From assembly GCF_000143535.2 (NCBI RefSeq), contig NC_037319.1:558001-622000 (forward strand): a DNA stretch of 64,000 bases, in the 5' to 3' direction. The stretch is from Botrytis cinerea B05.10 (taxonomy: Eukaryota; Ascomycota; Leotiomycetes; Helotiales; Sclerotiniaceae). Shown one piece after another: positions 50,451-62,785 of the stretch. Numbering within the stretch: position 1 is the first letter of the stretch; the number at the start of each line of letters is the position of its first letter. The translations under genes and the position numbers were made by a program. The notes below the pieces were generated by a model. That model was not told the DNA's origin and did no database searches. It saw only the letters and a program-made list of their open reading frames with translations.

Positions 50451-51054
50451 CATGTCATACACGTCGGAAAGATAAAGGAATCAGCCTTGAATGCTCTCCA
50501 TACAGACATACATGCATGCACACCTACGTACACCACACGCACACACATACATTCTCAATATACCTCCTCCGCACATCTTGCAGATTGCCCAAAAGTCCAC
50601 GTGGTAGTGGTACTGGAGCTGCCGAGCTGCCTTATATGTGAACTTATCTCAAGGTTCCCACTCCTCGTTGGGTCATCGCTCGCTCGCCTTGCGCCTACAT
50701 ACCAAAAAAGGATATCCTTACATTTGTAGGCGAGGAGAGAATACTATTATGTACGCAAATGATTGATCCAACAAACTTCTCATTTGGATCATGTATGTTT
50801 ATCCTTATTATATGAAGAAGATCTCATCATCCGTTGCTTCCTTTTGTTTTTGTTTTTGAATTTTTATCCATTATACCCTTTTCGTGTTTCACCTTTTTTT
50901 TTGGCCATTACATTTGTGATATAAACTCGTGATACCCCATCCAATTTCGACCTCAACCTGGACTACGACTCAGGCTACGAACATTGACACCGACATCGAC
51001 AGCGATATCGATTGGTAACCCTTCAGCATTCAGATTTGAGCGGATTTTGGCAAG

Positions 51055-54000
51055 ATGCCTTCCAGAATATCTTCTCGTGTCATCGGAATTGACGTTGGAG
51101 GAACCAATACAGTGGGTGATGATTGAAGGACATCCTCATTAACTTCTACTGATGATTGCTTGTAGGATGCAGTTATTTTACAAAATGATAATGTATTGGC
51201 ATGGCATAAAACACCAACAACACCAGATATTCAAGACGGTGTTGAACAAGCAATTGCTGCTGTCATAAAAAATGCTCAAATTTCTAAAGACAGCATAGAT
51301 TTCATCAAGATCGGGACGACAGTAAGTTGATTCGGTCTTCAATACTCACTACTCACTTCCTACTTCCTACTTCCTACTTCCTACTTCCTACTTCCTACTT
51401 CCTACTTCCTACTTCCCACTTCCCACTTCCCACCTCCTGTTTCCCTTCCTTTCTTTTGCTCGAATCTTGTATTGAGATTCATGGGGATCAACATTCGATT
51501 CCCTCTCCGCCCCGAAGTATCCCCAACGCAAAGTATCATGTCGATCCTTCTCGGAGTATACTTGTGTTTGACTTTACACTTTGCCTATCTTCTCACCGTT
51601 TGTATCTTGTGGTTCATAGTCAATATCTAACCGCATTTCCCCTGTAGCAATTCGTGAATGCAGTCCTCGAACAGAACGCTACCAAATTAGATAAAGTGGC
51701 CGTCATAAGGTTATGCGGTCCTTACTCAAGGGGCTCACCACCATTTGGTACGTTACATGTCGGCTACTGTCTGTCGAAACAAGGATTGGCTAACACTCAG
51801 GATCTCAGTTGGTTTCCCTGAATCATTAAGAAAATTAATGGAAGGCCACTATGGCTATGTCGATGGTGGCCTACAAGGTATGTTTGATAGACTTCTTTGA
51901 ATTCTGACATAGGCACTAATAAATACAAGTTGACGGAACCCCAATCTCCGAAGTAAACGTTCAACAACTCAGGGAACAAGCTTCAATTATCAGATCAAAA
52001 TCAATATCGAGTGTTGTGGTCATTGGAATATACTCTCCATCCAACCCAGCTCAAGAAGAGTTTGCTCGACAAATCCTTGCCGAAGAATTAGGCTCGGAGT
52101 ATGATATATCATGTTCATATACCATTGGAAGAATAGGATTCCTTGAGCGTGAGAATGCTAGCATATTAAATGCAAGTTTAAGACGATTTGCCCGTCATGT
52201 CATTGCCGGGTTTGCCCATGCGGTTCATGACCTTAAGAATGCGAGCTTATATATTACATTAAATGACGGAACTTTGAGTAAAGCATCGATAGCTGCAGAG
52301 CATCCAGTGAGATGTTTTTCTTCCGGTCCAACGAATAGTGCAAGGGGGGCTGCACTTCTTGCAAAGAATGAGTGTATGGATCTTGAGGGCGATAACGAAG
52401 TTTTAGTGGTGGATGTTGGAGGGTAAGAACTTTCTGCGTTGACAATTCTTGATAGTGATATTGACACATTATAGCACTACCACTGATATTTGCGCCCTTC
52501 TCAAATCCGGTTACCCAAGACAATCTGCCGCCTTTGTGAAAATTGCAGGGGTTAGGACCAATTTCACGATTCCAGATGTTTATAGTATTGCATTAGGTGG
52601 AGGGTCACTCATACGTACAACATCGACAGGGAAAACGACAGTTGGCCCAGATTCTGTTGGACCGAAACTAGAGATGGAGAGTATCGCATTCGGCGGACAA
52701 ACCTTGACTGTATGATACACCCTTTGAGCTCCAAGGAAAATACTCACACGTTTAGGCTACTGATCTTGTATTATCGAACGAGAGAACCGATATCATCCCG
52801 GACGAACTTAGAATTGGTGGACACTCGGAAATTCAACGAGCTTTGGAAGATGCGATTGACCAAGTAAAAACAAAACAAGGATACGCTAGCGTCATTCTTG
52901 TAGGCGGAGGCAGTATTATTGTAGGGAAAGATATTGCCGGAGTGGGAGAAGTAATCAGACCAAAGTACTTGGAAGTCGCAAATGCAGTTGGGGCTGCTGT
53001 AAGTTGAATTCTAACCTTCATCCCTGGGAGTGGAACTGATTTGAATGTGTAGATTGGAAAGATTAGTGGGCATGTTGATACTGTCGTTACACCCGGAGAA
53101 AAGACCATAGAAGAAGAGATCGAGGAGGCAAAACTACTGGCAATTCGAAGATGTATTGCTGCAGGCGGCGACGAAAAAACTATCGAAGTTGTGGAAGTCG
53201 ATACACTACCTATTAATTACGTTACAAATGGATCTACGCAGTTGGTCGTACGAGTGGTTGGCGATTTACGCAACACTGGAGAAAAGGTTCGAGATATGGA
53301 GACGATGCCAATATCGATGTCGACATTCAAGCCTAGGAGAGCAGATTCCGGATATAGTGCAAGTGGCTTGGATAGTCCCGTGGATACGAAAGCTTCAACC
53401 TACAACATTCTTGAACATGTTGATCTAGAATCCTATCGTCCACGCATCGAAGGTGATATATGGCATCTTTCGGAAATCGATCTCAAGTTCCTGATGGATG
53501 GTACTGGAATATTGGGCGTGGGAAGTTGTGGAGAACCATATCCAAGTTATATTGCTTGTTTAATTGCATTGGAGAGTGGTGAAGGGCTGAGGATTAGAAG
53601 ACAAGATACCATTCCTGATGATGCATTAATCATGTCGGCAGGATTTATGGTATGTTAATTTGAGAATCATCTAATGTGAAGTTACTAATAATCATAGGGT
53701 TCACCAACTGTATACCTGGAACGTATACCTGGTTTGAACGAGTAAGTTACCTTTCGATGCCCTAATTTCATTTTGTGTGCTGACAAGTATTCTAGAATTA
53801 CCGACACAGTCAAAGCTCTCATGTCAGCCACAGGACATACCTCATTCGATGCGACGATACCTAACGAAATCGGTGGTATGAATTCTTTTGAAGCCCTTCT
53901 CACTGCCCATCGATTCGGAAAACCTACTCTCGACAGCGATTGTGTATCACGAGCATATCCTATGGTTTGGCAGACAGTACGATGTTTAAATGGGGTTCCA

Positions 54001-54741
54001 GTTACTCCAGCTGCTGTTGCCAATGGATGTGGAGGAACCGAAGTCTTTGTAAATTCAAAGGATGCCGAAGAAGCCGAACTTCTCATGCGGGATGCATGCA
54101 CAAAACAAGGTTCATTGTCAGGAATGGTAGTTAATCCAATACGTGGCAATGAAGCAAGAACACTTCCTTCGAATAGTTATTCATGGGCATGGCAAATCGG
54201 TCGTTCAATCGCAATCGCTCGCTCCAAGAAAGTCGATCCAGTCAAAGATCTTATGCGAACACAAAACGGAACATTGTTATTCTCTGGTAAAATCGTAAGT
54301 GTTACACGAAAGGTAGCAGAAGGTTTTACTCGAGGTAGTGTCTTACTGGATCATATTACTTCTTCTACATCAACCACATCTACTAGCGAAAAAATCACAT
54401 CATCATTATATGTCGAATTCGAAAACGAAAACCTTTGCGCCGTTTTGAAGACACCCGGGGAAGAAGACCAGGTTTTGGCAGTCTGTCCGGATTTAATCGT
54501 GGTTCTAGATATGGCGAATGGAGCACCATTAGGAATATCAGATTATAAATATGGACTTCGAGTAAGCGTCATCGCATTAAAAGCACCAGAGGTCTGGACC
54601 ACGGAAGAAGGATTGAAAATGGGAGGACCAAGAGCTTTTGGTTTGGATATGGATTATGTTGGTGTTTGTGCGGAAAGTCAATATGAAGCTCCCAAAAGTG
54701 TTTGGGAACTTTTTGGGGATGAGGTGGAGAGTAAATGTTGA
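51055..54741 (+). CDS. Hydantoinase/5-oxoprolinase family protein fused to a DUF917 domain
   Basis: Ten exons: 51055-51111, 51166-51321, 51648-51747, 51809-51877, 51930-52422, 52475-52709, 52756-52998, 53053-53649, 53698-53741, 53796-54741; 979 aa. The N-terminus VIGIDVGGTNTDAVILQND is the nucleotide-binding strand of the hydantoinase/oxoprolinase (HyuA) ASKHA fold, and VLVVDVGGTTTDICALL (about residue 290) the second phosphate loop; ALGGGSLIRTT and VILVGGGSIIV complete that half (to about residue 480). From about residue 600 the DUF917 domain follows (GVGSCGEPYPSYIACLIAL, GTEVFVNSKDAEEAELL, GKIVSVTRKV). Family members open cyclic amides such as hydantoins or oxoproline with ATP, but the fungal HyuA-DUF917 fusions have no assigned substrate I know of. 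The second intron is unusually long (326 bp) owing to a heptamer repeat. Likely cytosolic. Confidence 0.93.
51355..51434. repeat. Heptamer tandem repeat (CTACTTC)n within an intron
   Basis: About eleven units, the last three changed to CCACTTC, inside intron 2 (51322-51647) of the hydantoinase-like gene. It extends the pyrimidine content between branch point and donor rather than the coding sequence. Confidence 0.9.
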
Positions 54742-55367
54742 GGTAATCGGGGTTGATTTGGGGGGAGAGAAAAAGAGAGAGAGAGAGTGTGTGTGTATAT
54801 ATGGAAGGAGAAGGAGGGTGGAAATGCGGACTGAAGTAATCGAAGGAATGGACTGGGGATTGAAAGATTTGAGGCGATGTAATTACAGAGATATACCTAT
54901 TTGTTTTTGTTATTTTCCTTGCAATAGTTATGCACAAATGGAAACATTTTGATTCATTTCAGATTTTTTTATTCTTAGTTTTTTATTGTGAAATACATAT
55001 TTCTTGGGGTGAAGAAGGTATTTATTTTACACTCTTGGAAATGTGGTTGTAGGTTGTAGGATATAGGTGATGAATGGATGAGTATTTATATATGAGAAAT
55101 ATGAGAAGGAAGAGGGAAGAGAGAAGAGGGGAAAGGAGAAAGAAGAAAGAGGAGATAATATATCATACATACATGATAAGAATCTTTTTTTATAGTGTTT
55201 ACTTGAACCTCGAGTTATTCGTATATGTATATTTGTAATATAAGATATAAGATATATAAGTGAACAGGTGAATCGATTTGTTATCTGTGTATTGTATATC
55301 ATATATCATGTATCACTATGTGAAATGGAAAGTAGAGGATGAAAAACTTTGGATGGGGTTTTGTTTT

Positions 55368-55402
55368 GGGGGATTGGGGAGTTGGGGAGTTGGGGAATTG
55401 GG
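55368..55402 (+). repeat. Five-run G-quadruplex motif
   Basis: G5, G4, G4, G4 and G3 runs separated by ATT, AGTT, AGTT and AATT; fits the G3+N1-7 quadruplex pattern on the plus strand. Confidence 0.7.
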
Positions 55403-55929
55403 TATATATAATGAGTAGGAGGATGGAGAGAGAGAGAGTGAAGAGAGTGAAGAGAGTAGACAATTTTGATATTATATTGCATTATCGTGATTTATTTGTT
55501 ATAGAGGGGTTTTTGAGAATTCAAGAGGATTTAGATGGGTTTTGAGAGGTTGTGAGGATTTGAGAGGATTTGGAAAGGGTATAGATGGGGGAGGTAGATA
55601 GATATTAGATGAGTAGGTGAGTAGGTGAGTAGGTGGGCAGATAGATAGATGGGTAATGAATTACATTTATACGATATTATTATAACTATACTTATAGTTA
55701 GTTATTCATTTTTGTGAGTTGAGGTAACTGATCTGATTATGCGAGAGAGAGAGCGTGTGTGTGTGTGTGAGAGTAAGAGAGTAAGAGAATGAGATAGAAG
55801 GAGAGAAAATGAAAGAGTCTAAAAGGTCACGTATTTATTTATTTATTTACTTACTTATACGCTATCTTATATTCATCTAGAATATACATGTATGCGTGTA
55901 GATACTAGACAAATAGTGAATTCTCCTAG

Positions 55930-55967
55930 TAGGTAGATAGATAGATAGATAGGTAGGTAGGTAGGTA
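55930..55967. repeat. (GATA)n-(GGTA)n tetranucleotide microsatellite
   Basis: About five AGAT units then four AGGT units. Confidence 0.85.
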
Positions 55968-57101
55968 TATCAAGATATGAATAAGTAAATCACAATCAAT
56001 CTACGAGTTTTTGATTTCTCCTTCGAAGCTTTCTATTTGCTTGTCTCTACTTTTCTTTTCTCTACTTTTCTTTTCTTTTATTAGGGTGATGAATGAAAAA
56101 TGAAGATTATACGGTTTATAGGATTTATATCTATTTGTCTATTCATATTTATATCTATAAATACTCACTCATCCTTATATAAAATCACTCCCCTCTCTTC
56201 ATTCCCTTTCACTCTTCCACTCTTCCACTCTTCCACTCTTCCTCCAACCCACCCGTCCACGTTCTCAAAACTTTATTCTTACCTACTAGACAGTAGATGG
56301 CAGATATATATCTGTATACTCGAGTGGGTAGATCAATAGATAAATATTATATTATATATACAATATATATACATCCTCCTATATAAACCCCAAAAGCTAT
56401 AACTGTATCAAAACGTCAAAACATCAAAACTACCAAACACATCAAACCCGCACATCAAACCACCAAAACTACATAGTTTTCAACACCACAAAACATTATC
56501 AAAACTCCATCAGATCTCACAAAACCTCCGTCTGTATAAAATTGAATATCTCCTCATGGTCAGAATTGGAGGGTTGAAATTGGGAAATGAGAGATTGATT
56601 TGATATCTAATTTTGAAAGAGGGAGAGGGGTATTTCTTTCGGTGTATAGGTTTCTTTATTTGTGTGGAGATTTCTTCGTGTAAACACACATACTCATCAT
56701 ATACATATATTACATATCAAAGCATCCTCGAAATGCCAATCCCAATCCCAATTCCAAAATTTCCAGATCTCACCTCATCTCGTCCCATCTCATCGCGCCC
56801 TCCGAATCTCCCTCACCGCTCGGGATTAGATTCGGTAGATTATGTACGTGGTAGTTAGTGACTTGTTACTTCTTTCCATGTAATACTTCTCTTCTCGACT
56901 TCCCGTCCACACCTCGGCATTTCTTGGCCGCCGAGAATAAAACCCTATTTCTTTGTGGGCGTCCACATCTTGGGGGTGGAGGAGGGGAGGTAGGGTGGAA
57001 GAGTGGAAGAGTGGGAAGGGTCTATATATATATATATATCTGGGTGGGTTGAGAGGGTTGGGTAGAGAGGAGTGGGTGATGTATGATGTGATATGATAGA
57101 A

Positions 57102-57104
<3 letters not shown>

Positions 57105-57135
<31 letters not shown>
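57105..57135. repeat. (TA)n microsatellite
   Basis: About fifteen TA units. Confidence 0.9.
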
Positions 57136-57138
<3 letters not shown>

Positions 57139-57680
57139 AGTAAGTACTTTTTTTCTTCAAGAGTTGTAAGTGTTTGAGTAGTAAGTAGGTATCTACAGAT
57201 AGATAGACAAATAGATCGACAGGTTTGTACAGTTGTAGATATATAAATCAAAGAATCGAGAAATACACACCTTCTCTACTCCATCTCGTAATAATGTAAT
57301 CTTACATACAAAATACCCACCCATCTACCACCTACCCAGTAACCTACTCCTCAACCCATCTAATTTTCCTCTTGAAGAATCTTACAAACCCAATTACCCA
57401 GTATCCATAATAATAATAAATTCCATTTCCATGCAGGATTCCATCCCATCCCACCTCTTCTGTCCATGGCGTCCGCAGGATACCACCTCTTCTGTCATGC
57501 CGCCCGCAAAATAAAGTACAAGATGGGGATACGAGTGCGGGGTTGTGGGGATCTGGAGAGTGGACGCATGACGGGGATGAAGAATTTCCTGATTGGGTTG
57601 TCGAGATGTGTTTTCCCGAGATTTTGGGCATTGTGGATGGTGGATTGTGAATTGTGAGTTTGCTGTTGATTACTGGGTTT

Positions 57681-57720
57681 GGAGAGGGAGAGGGAGAGGG
57701 AGAGGGAGAGGGGGGAGAGA
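57681..57720 (+). repeat. (GGGAGA)n hexamer repeat, quadruplex-capable
   Basis: About six GGGAGA units ending in G6; G3 runs with 3-nt loops. Confidence 0.8.
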
Positions 57721-58578
57721 TGTTGCGGGTTGAGCGAGTGGTGTTTGTCTGTTCACCTAGATGTTGATTCTCAATTCTATCCTATACCACGTACGAGAAC
57801 CGACTCGACTCAACTCAATGTCATTCCATATCATGTAAACAGATAACCATCACCAACTCCCGAAAACCCTCCAAATTCGACCCGGAATAGTAATCTACCC
57901 TTGGCACAAGGCCAAGATCTCGAAAAGGTGGGAACAACAACACGAAAACCACAACATCCATCTGTCATTCTCCCCAACTCCCAAACTCAAGCTCCAGTGA
58001 AGACATACGTCCACCTTCCCAAAACCGGGCCATCTCCCAATCCATCCACATCAAATAACAGAATGACATACGCACCCATCTTCACGAGCCATATACATGC
58101 AGGCAGGACAAAAAGTGTGGGGAGCGAAAAAAAAAAAAAAGATCTGGGGATGTCAGGTGCGCGGATGACAGCGAGCGATGAATAATTTCCTCCACATGCA
58201 CAATCTGAATGGCTGGCAAATCCGCATGTCGATCTTCTCTCTCTCCGTGGGATGGAACGGGGAATGCAGAATTCGGGATACGTAAAGTGGTGTTGGGGAG
58301 AGGTGGACGCTTCAGGGGGGGTTCCTGGCTGGAAGGGGAGGGAGCGATGCATGTGCTTGCTTGGTTGCTTGGATCGTCATATCAGATCGGATGGGTGTTG
58401 GGTTTGGTACCTGAATTATTGGACAGTGAGCGAGTGAGCGAGAGAGTGAGTGAGCTCGGGGTCGTGGGTGTGTTGCTAAGACCCGCGGTTATGCTTTGAC
58501 ATGTCATGACTGTGTGATCTGAGAGTTGAGATGAATGGGGAACGGCGAATGGGGATGAGATGAGATGAGATGAACAGG

Positions 58579-58586
58579 TATATAAA
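58579..58586 (+). promoter_or_regulatory. TATA box of the GH43-like gene
   Basis: TATATAAA, followed by G, lies 243 bp upstream of the ATG at 58822; the intervening leader becomes T/C- then CATA-rich. Good match to consensus and in a sensible position. Confidence 0.5.
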
Positions 58587-58821
58587 GAAGAGCCCTTGAA
58601 CCCTTGAATCTTCTTTCCAACTTTCAATTTGCACTTTGTGAAGAAGATTGTTGGTGTCGACATCCTCTTCTTTAATATTTAATTTTCTCGTCCGCTCTTC
58701 CTCTGCCTTCCCGAGACGTGGAAAATTATCAGAAGAGAAGATCGCATTCTTCGTTTTCTCCTACTATACATCTACGCTCACACATCTATCTACATATACA
58801 TCTGCATATACAATCGCAAAA

Positions 58822-60631
58822 ATGAGGAATCCCATACTCTCCACCCTCCTCTTAGGATCATCACTCCTAGGAGCCGCAACATGTCTCAACACCACCATAT
58901 CCAATTCCTACGTCAACATGTTTTCCACAGACGGCGATCTCATCGATTCCACCTCGGGCAAGATTGATTACTTCGAAGGCCAATATCTCTGGTACGGCCT
59001 AAACTTCGGCTGCGGTGAAGCTTTCTGCGGAATCGAGAGCTGGAGTTCGCAGGATTTAGTCACGGTATGTTAATTTTTTCCACATATTGCCATGCTGTGA
59101 GCCTCACAGCTTGCGTGAGAACCAACCAACTCTTTACTTCATGAATCACGAGATATATCGTACTGGTGTACTAATTTGATATTTTCCACAGTGGTCCTCA
59201 AACGGTCTACTCTTCGACCCAACTGAAAACGCCACTGCTACCATCTGTGAACAATCCGGAGACTGTGGAAGACCACACATGCTCTACGATCCCGCGCGCG
59301 CCCTCTACATCCTCTGGGTCAACGCCGGTACTCCTGGCTACGTGATCTTCACATCTTCTTCTCCCACCTCCGGATTCGTCGCTGAATCCTCCCGTGCTCT
59401 CGTGGGATACCAACCTGAACCCGCGACCCATCAAACGGGTGATTTCTCAGTCGCCATGATTAACGGAACGGGTTATATCGCATATTCTCTCATTGATTTC
59501 ACCACGCTCGGCGCATCCATCTGGCCCCCATTCAAACAATCCATCTACATCCAGCAACTAACCAGTGACTTCATGAACACGACTGGAAACGCAACAGAAG
59601 TTCTCCCCGTCGGAGATCTCGTGGATCTCCAAGCCGAATCGCCAGATATTTTCTACCGCGAGGGATATTACTACATCTCCGCATCCAACACCTGTGGGTT
59701 CTGCCAAGGAACCATCTTGATCATGTACCGCGCCACCGATATCTCCGGACCGTGGACTCGTCAAATCATCAGCAGCGATACATGCGGTGGACAAACCACC
59801 GGTGTTTTAACCATTCCATCTTCTACCGGCGGCGACGCAGTCTACATGCACCAAGCCGACATTCAAGCCAGCGCGCCCCTTGCCGGTCCCCGCAACGCAC
59901 AACACGGTCATCAATTCCAAGTTCTCAACTTCAATCCCGACGGTTCCATTCAAGATTTAGATTGTTCCGCCTCTCTCAGCACCAGCATCGCCCTCCCAAG
60001 CACCACCAACAGCAGCGAAATCATTTCCGGAGTAGCCAAGAGCGCCACCCTCGGCTCCGGAAACGAACATCAAGATTACTATCTCAACTGTTCGCTCCCC
60101 CAATACGCCCTCTACCAAACCTTCTCCACTCCCCAAGCCGGAAACCTCACTTCCGTGGGCGTGAATCTCGCCGGTGACGCCCCAACCGACAACGTCACCC
60201 TCACCATCTTCCGATTCTCCAACACCACCGCGCTCTTCTCCCCCTTCTACCAATGGGAAACCCTCTCAACCATCAACGTCACCCCCGAAGAATTAAGCGC
60301 CGCCGTCCTCGCCCTTTCCATCCCGGTCGGTCAAGAAGTCTCCGCAGGCGATAATATCGGCATCGCGATTACCAGTTTGGGAATCACACCCGTATGTGTA
60401 GCGATGCGCGGAACAACGAGTGAATACGCGACTGCGTGGGCGGGATCTGCCAATGGTGGATTTATCCCCGCACAGAGTGTGGGAGAGAAGCTTGTGAATG
60501 CACCGGGATCGGGTGGAGTTTTGTTTGCTCAGGGTGCGAACCAGGTTAGTTTTAGAGGAATGAATGGGAATGAAATTCCCATTTTGGAGGTTAGTGGGAG
60601 GGAACTCAAATGGTATGCCGTTGTTGAATAG
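58822..60631 (+). CDS. Secreted glycoside hydrolase family 43-like protein
   Basis: Exons 58822-59064 and 59192-60631, 560 aa; the 127-bp intron joins SWSSQDLVT to WSSNGLLFD. Residues 1-~20 are a signal peptide (MRNPILSTLLLGSSLLGAAT). The N-terminal ~300 residues follow the five-bladed propeller layout of GH43: GKIDYFEGQYLWYGLNFGCG, GRPHMLYDPARALYILWVN, then LQAESPDIFYREGYYYISAS with the conserved E-(S)-P of the blade carrying the catalytic acid. This order is closest in my reading to exo-beta-1,3-galactanase-type GH43 members, but some are inactive or uncharacterised. The C-terminal ~200 residues form a beta-rich domain of unknown role. Many N-x-S/T sites agree with secretion. A plant-cell-wall or arabinogalactan target is plausible, not shown. 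Confidence 0.75.
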
Positions 60632-61092
60632 ATGTATGGATATAGAGAAAATTTATGTATAATGGGATATTGATAATGAAATATATGAATACAAAATAAA
60701 CCAAATCTTGAATATTAGTGTTTTGGTAACGTGATTAGTTTCTATCGAAAGATATTTATTGTCTAAATATTGGTAGGATGAGTAAGTTACTCTGGAGGAT
60801 GAAAGAACACAGCTTGAAAGGTATTCGTAGGCACTTGATTGTACCACGATGCGGTACCCAAGTCTTGAGGTTGGGTCTATTAAACTTGGAGCGAATATAT
60901 ATAATGGAACAGATATGGCCGAGCACATACTGTATCCAAATCACCGTATAAAAAGAAAATAGGTATAGGAATCTCACAGAGATTGCTTTTGCTCCATCAC
61001 TTCAGTTGCTATATGTAATCACGGTCATGAAGGCAAACAAGCATGATCAGACCGAACGACACAGGAGAAATACCATAGTCTTTCACAATCTA
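60632..61092. other. Short intergenic between convergent genes
   Basis: A/T-rich, presumably the 3' UTRs of the GH43-like gene and the Zn2Cys6 gene. Nothing else seen. Confidence 0.6.
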
Positions 61093-62785
61093 TCATATGC
61101 TCTTCGCTAAGCAACTCTCATACACAGGGAACATCTCTCTCTTCTCCAAAACATCTGCCAAGGTGAACATTTGTTGAATACCTGTCTTATCTCCCAAAAC
61201 CCGACATCTACCAATAATCCAATCCCGCTGAAGATTTGAAAATGTCATCCGACCTGAATTGAGTAGAGGCCAAAGAAGAAAATAAGTACCAGCAATATGA
61301 GGAACGACATTAGTGGAGAAGGAACTTGAAATGAAGTTTGGATTAGGTGAGCCACTAATTCCCGACGAAGTACGTACTTCGGAAACATCATTGAAGTATT
61401 GAGGTAAGGATGCACAAACGTCATCAATTGTTTGTTGTAATGTTGTAAACCAGAGATGATAATCCATACTGACAATGGGATATATCAGTTTTCCTTCTCT
61501 ACTCGTATATTGTTTACCAATCTCTTCGTAAATAAATAATCGACATGTACGAAGATGATTCCAAATTTGAGTCACCCAGAGGTCTGAATATACTTGATAA
61601 TATGTACCGAATATCGTACTTGATGTAGATACGATGGGAATCGAATCGTAATGCCATTGAGGTGATCTGGACATCTCACTTGCGAGAGACGAAAACTTAA
61701 TGTCCAATTCTATAGCTGCTCTGATTATGGAAGAACGTTCATGAAGTATACCGTCTTTTATATCAGCACGAAACGTGGTCAATTCCACAATCAAGCGATT
61801 CAACTTCCACGCTGGATCATCTGCATCTAGAAAATTTGCCGCGTGTTTTTGTAACTTAATCAAATCCTCAGGAACCCTGAATGAATGCCATATACAACTT
61901 TGTAGGAGGATTGAATTCATCTGAAGAAACAATTGGAGTCCATGTCGGGTCTCCATTTGACGAGTCCCACGTAACTTTATCATGGAAGTTGCACCAGATA
62001 TATGCCTATCACAATCTATCAAGGTATCTAGACTTTGACAGGTGAGTACTCCAAATGTATTGAACAGGACGACCGATATGATAGTGTAATCTTTGGTAGC
62101 CTCTTCGATGGATGACAATGCTGTATTGACAAGACGGAGTGCGTGTCCAAAGGATTGAGTTGCCTTTTTAAGAAGATATGAATATTTGAAAGCGTAAGCA
62201 TATGCAGCCAGAGAGACTGCAGTGATGGTTGTGTAGAGAGTATGGTTGATGTTGGGATCGTTGCGATAGTGGAACAAATATTCATAATATCCTTTGACAG
62301 GACCACAGTCCCGAAATATGTGAGTGGAAAAAAAGAAATCGATTGCACGATCATTGATAGTGTTTGAAATCTCTTTGGAAAGAAGAACTGATGGTAATTG
62401 AGCCTTGAATGTAAGGGGAACTGATTAAGGAGTGTCAATGATGGCAGTCAAAGATATAGGCAGCATTCATGCCAAAGAATAATAGGATGCATACCTGATA
62501 TTATGCACGAAGTTCTTTTCTTGGATCTTGGAGGTTCATTGTGTATGGACCTTTCCAAATCTCTCACATCTGAATACTGGAACATTCTTTCCAAAGAATC
62601 TCCATATTGTGGACACTTCCAGCCAGCCTTTTGACATTGATTACAAGCTGGCATCACTTCGTCACACTAAATTTGTGGTCAGAAATGTATTTCAACTCTC
62701 AGAAACTGACTAGACAACCTACTTTGATCTTCCGTTTCCTACAAGTCTGACATCCTTTTGATAGTTTGCCGTGACGACGTCCCAT
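61093..62785 (-). CDS. Zn2Cys6 transcription factor with fungal-specific domain
   Basis: Exons (minus) 62785-62723, 62666-62495, 62420-61093; 520 aa. The first exon reads MGRRHGKLSKGCQTCRKRKI K and splices to CDEVMPACNQCQKAGWKCP, giving a complete C-x2-C-x6-C-x6-C-x2-C-x6-C cluster at residues 12-39. The intron between them falls inside the zinc cluster, a common position in this family. The rest has the low-complexity-free helical look of the fungal-specific regulatory domain (ATKDYTIISVVLFNTFGVL, DRHISGATSMIKLRG). A DFFFSTHIFRDCGP segment just after the linker is typical of the Pezizomycotina C6 group annotated DUF3468/fungal_trans_2. Divergent from the short-chain dehydrogenase with 630 bp between ATGs. 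Confidence 0.88.

Larger units (their letters stand above)
48407..51054. other. Intergenic 2.6 kb rich in tandem repeats
   Basis: Contains the promoter of the Atg22-like gene and that of the hydantoinase gene (divergent). A 75-codon minus-strand frame at 48934-48707 (Ser/Gln-rich) might be an upstream ORF but has no domain. Several distinct tandem repeats are listed separately. No other gene seen. Confidence 0.5.
54742..58821. other. Gene-free 4.1 kb of simple-sequence and purine-rich DNA
   Basis: No gene supported. The plus strand is purine-rich at 54750-55800, and the interval holds many short repeats: (GA)n/(GT)n at 54770-54800, GAGTAGGT octamers at 55609-55634, (GATA)n/(GGTA)n at 55930-55967, (TA)n at 57022-57039 and 57105-57135, (GGGAGA)n at 57681-57720, and an A14 run near 58126-58140. 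Two G-run clusters are listed separately. (TTCCACTC)-type repeats at 56211-56245 are roughly the reverse complement of a GGAAGAGT run near 56996-57015. Confidence 0.55.

Noticed and set aside
54742..58821. Possible centromere or telomere-proximal repeat region
   Set aside because: Repeats are short, mixed microsatellites without a telomeric unit, and genes on both sides look ordinary.
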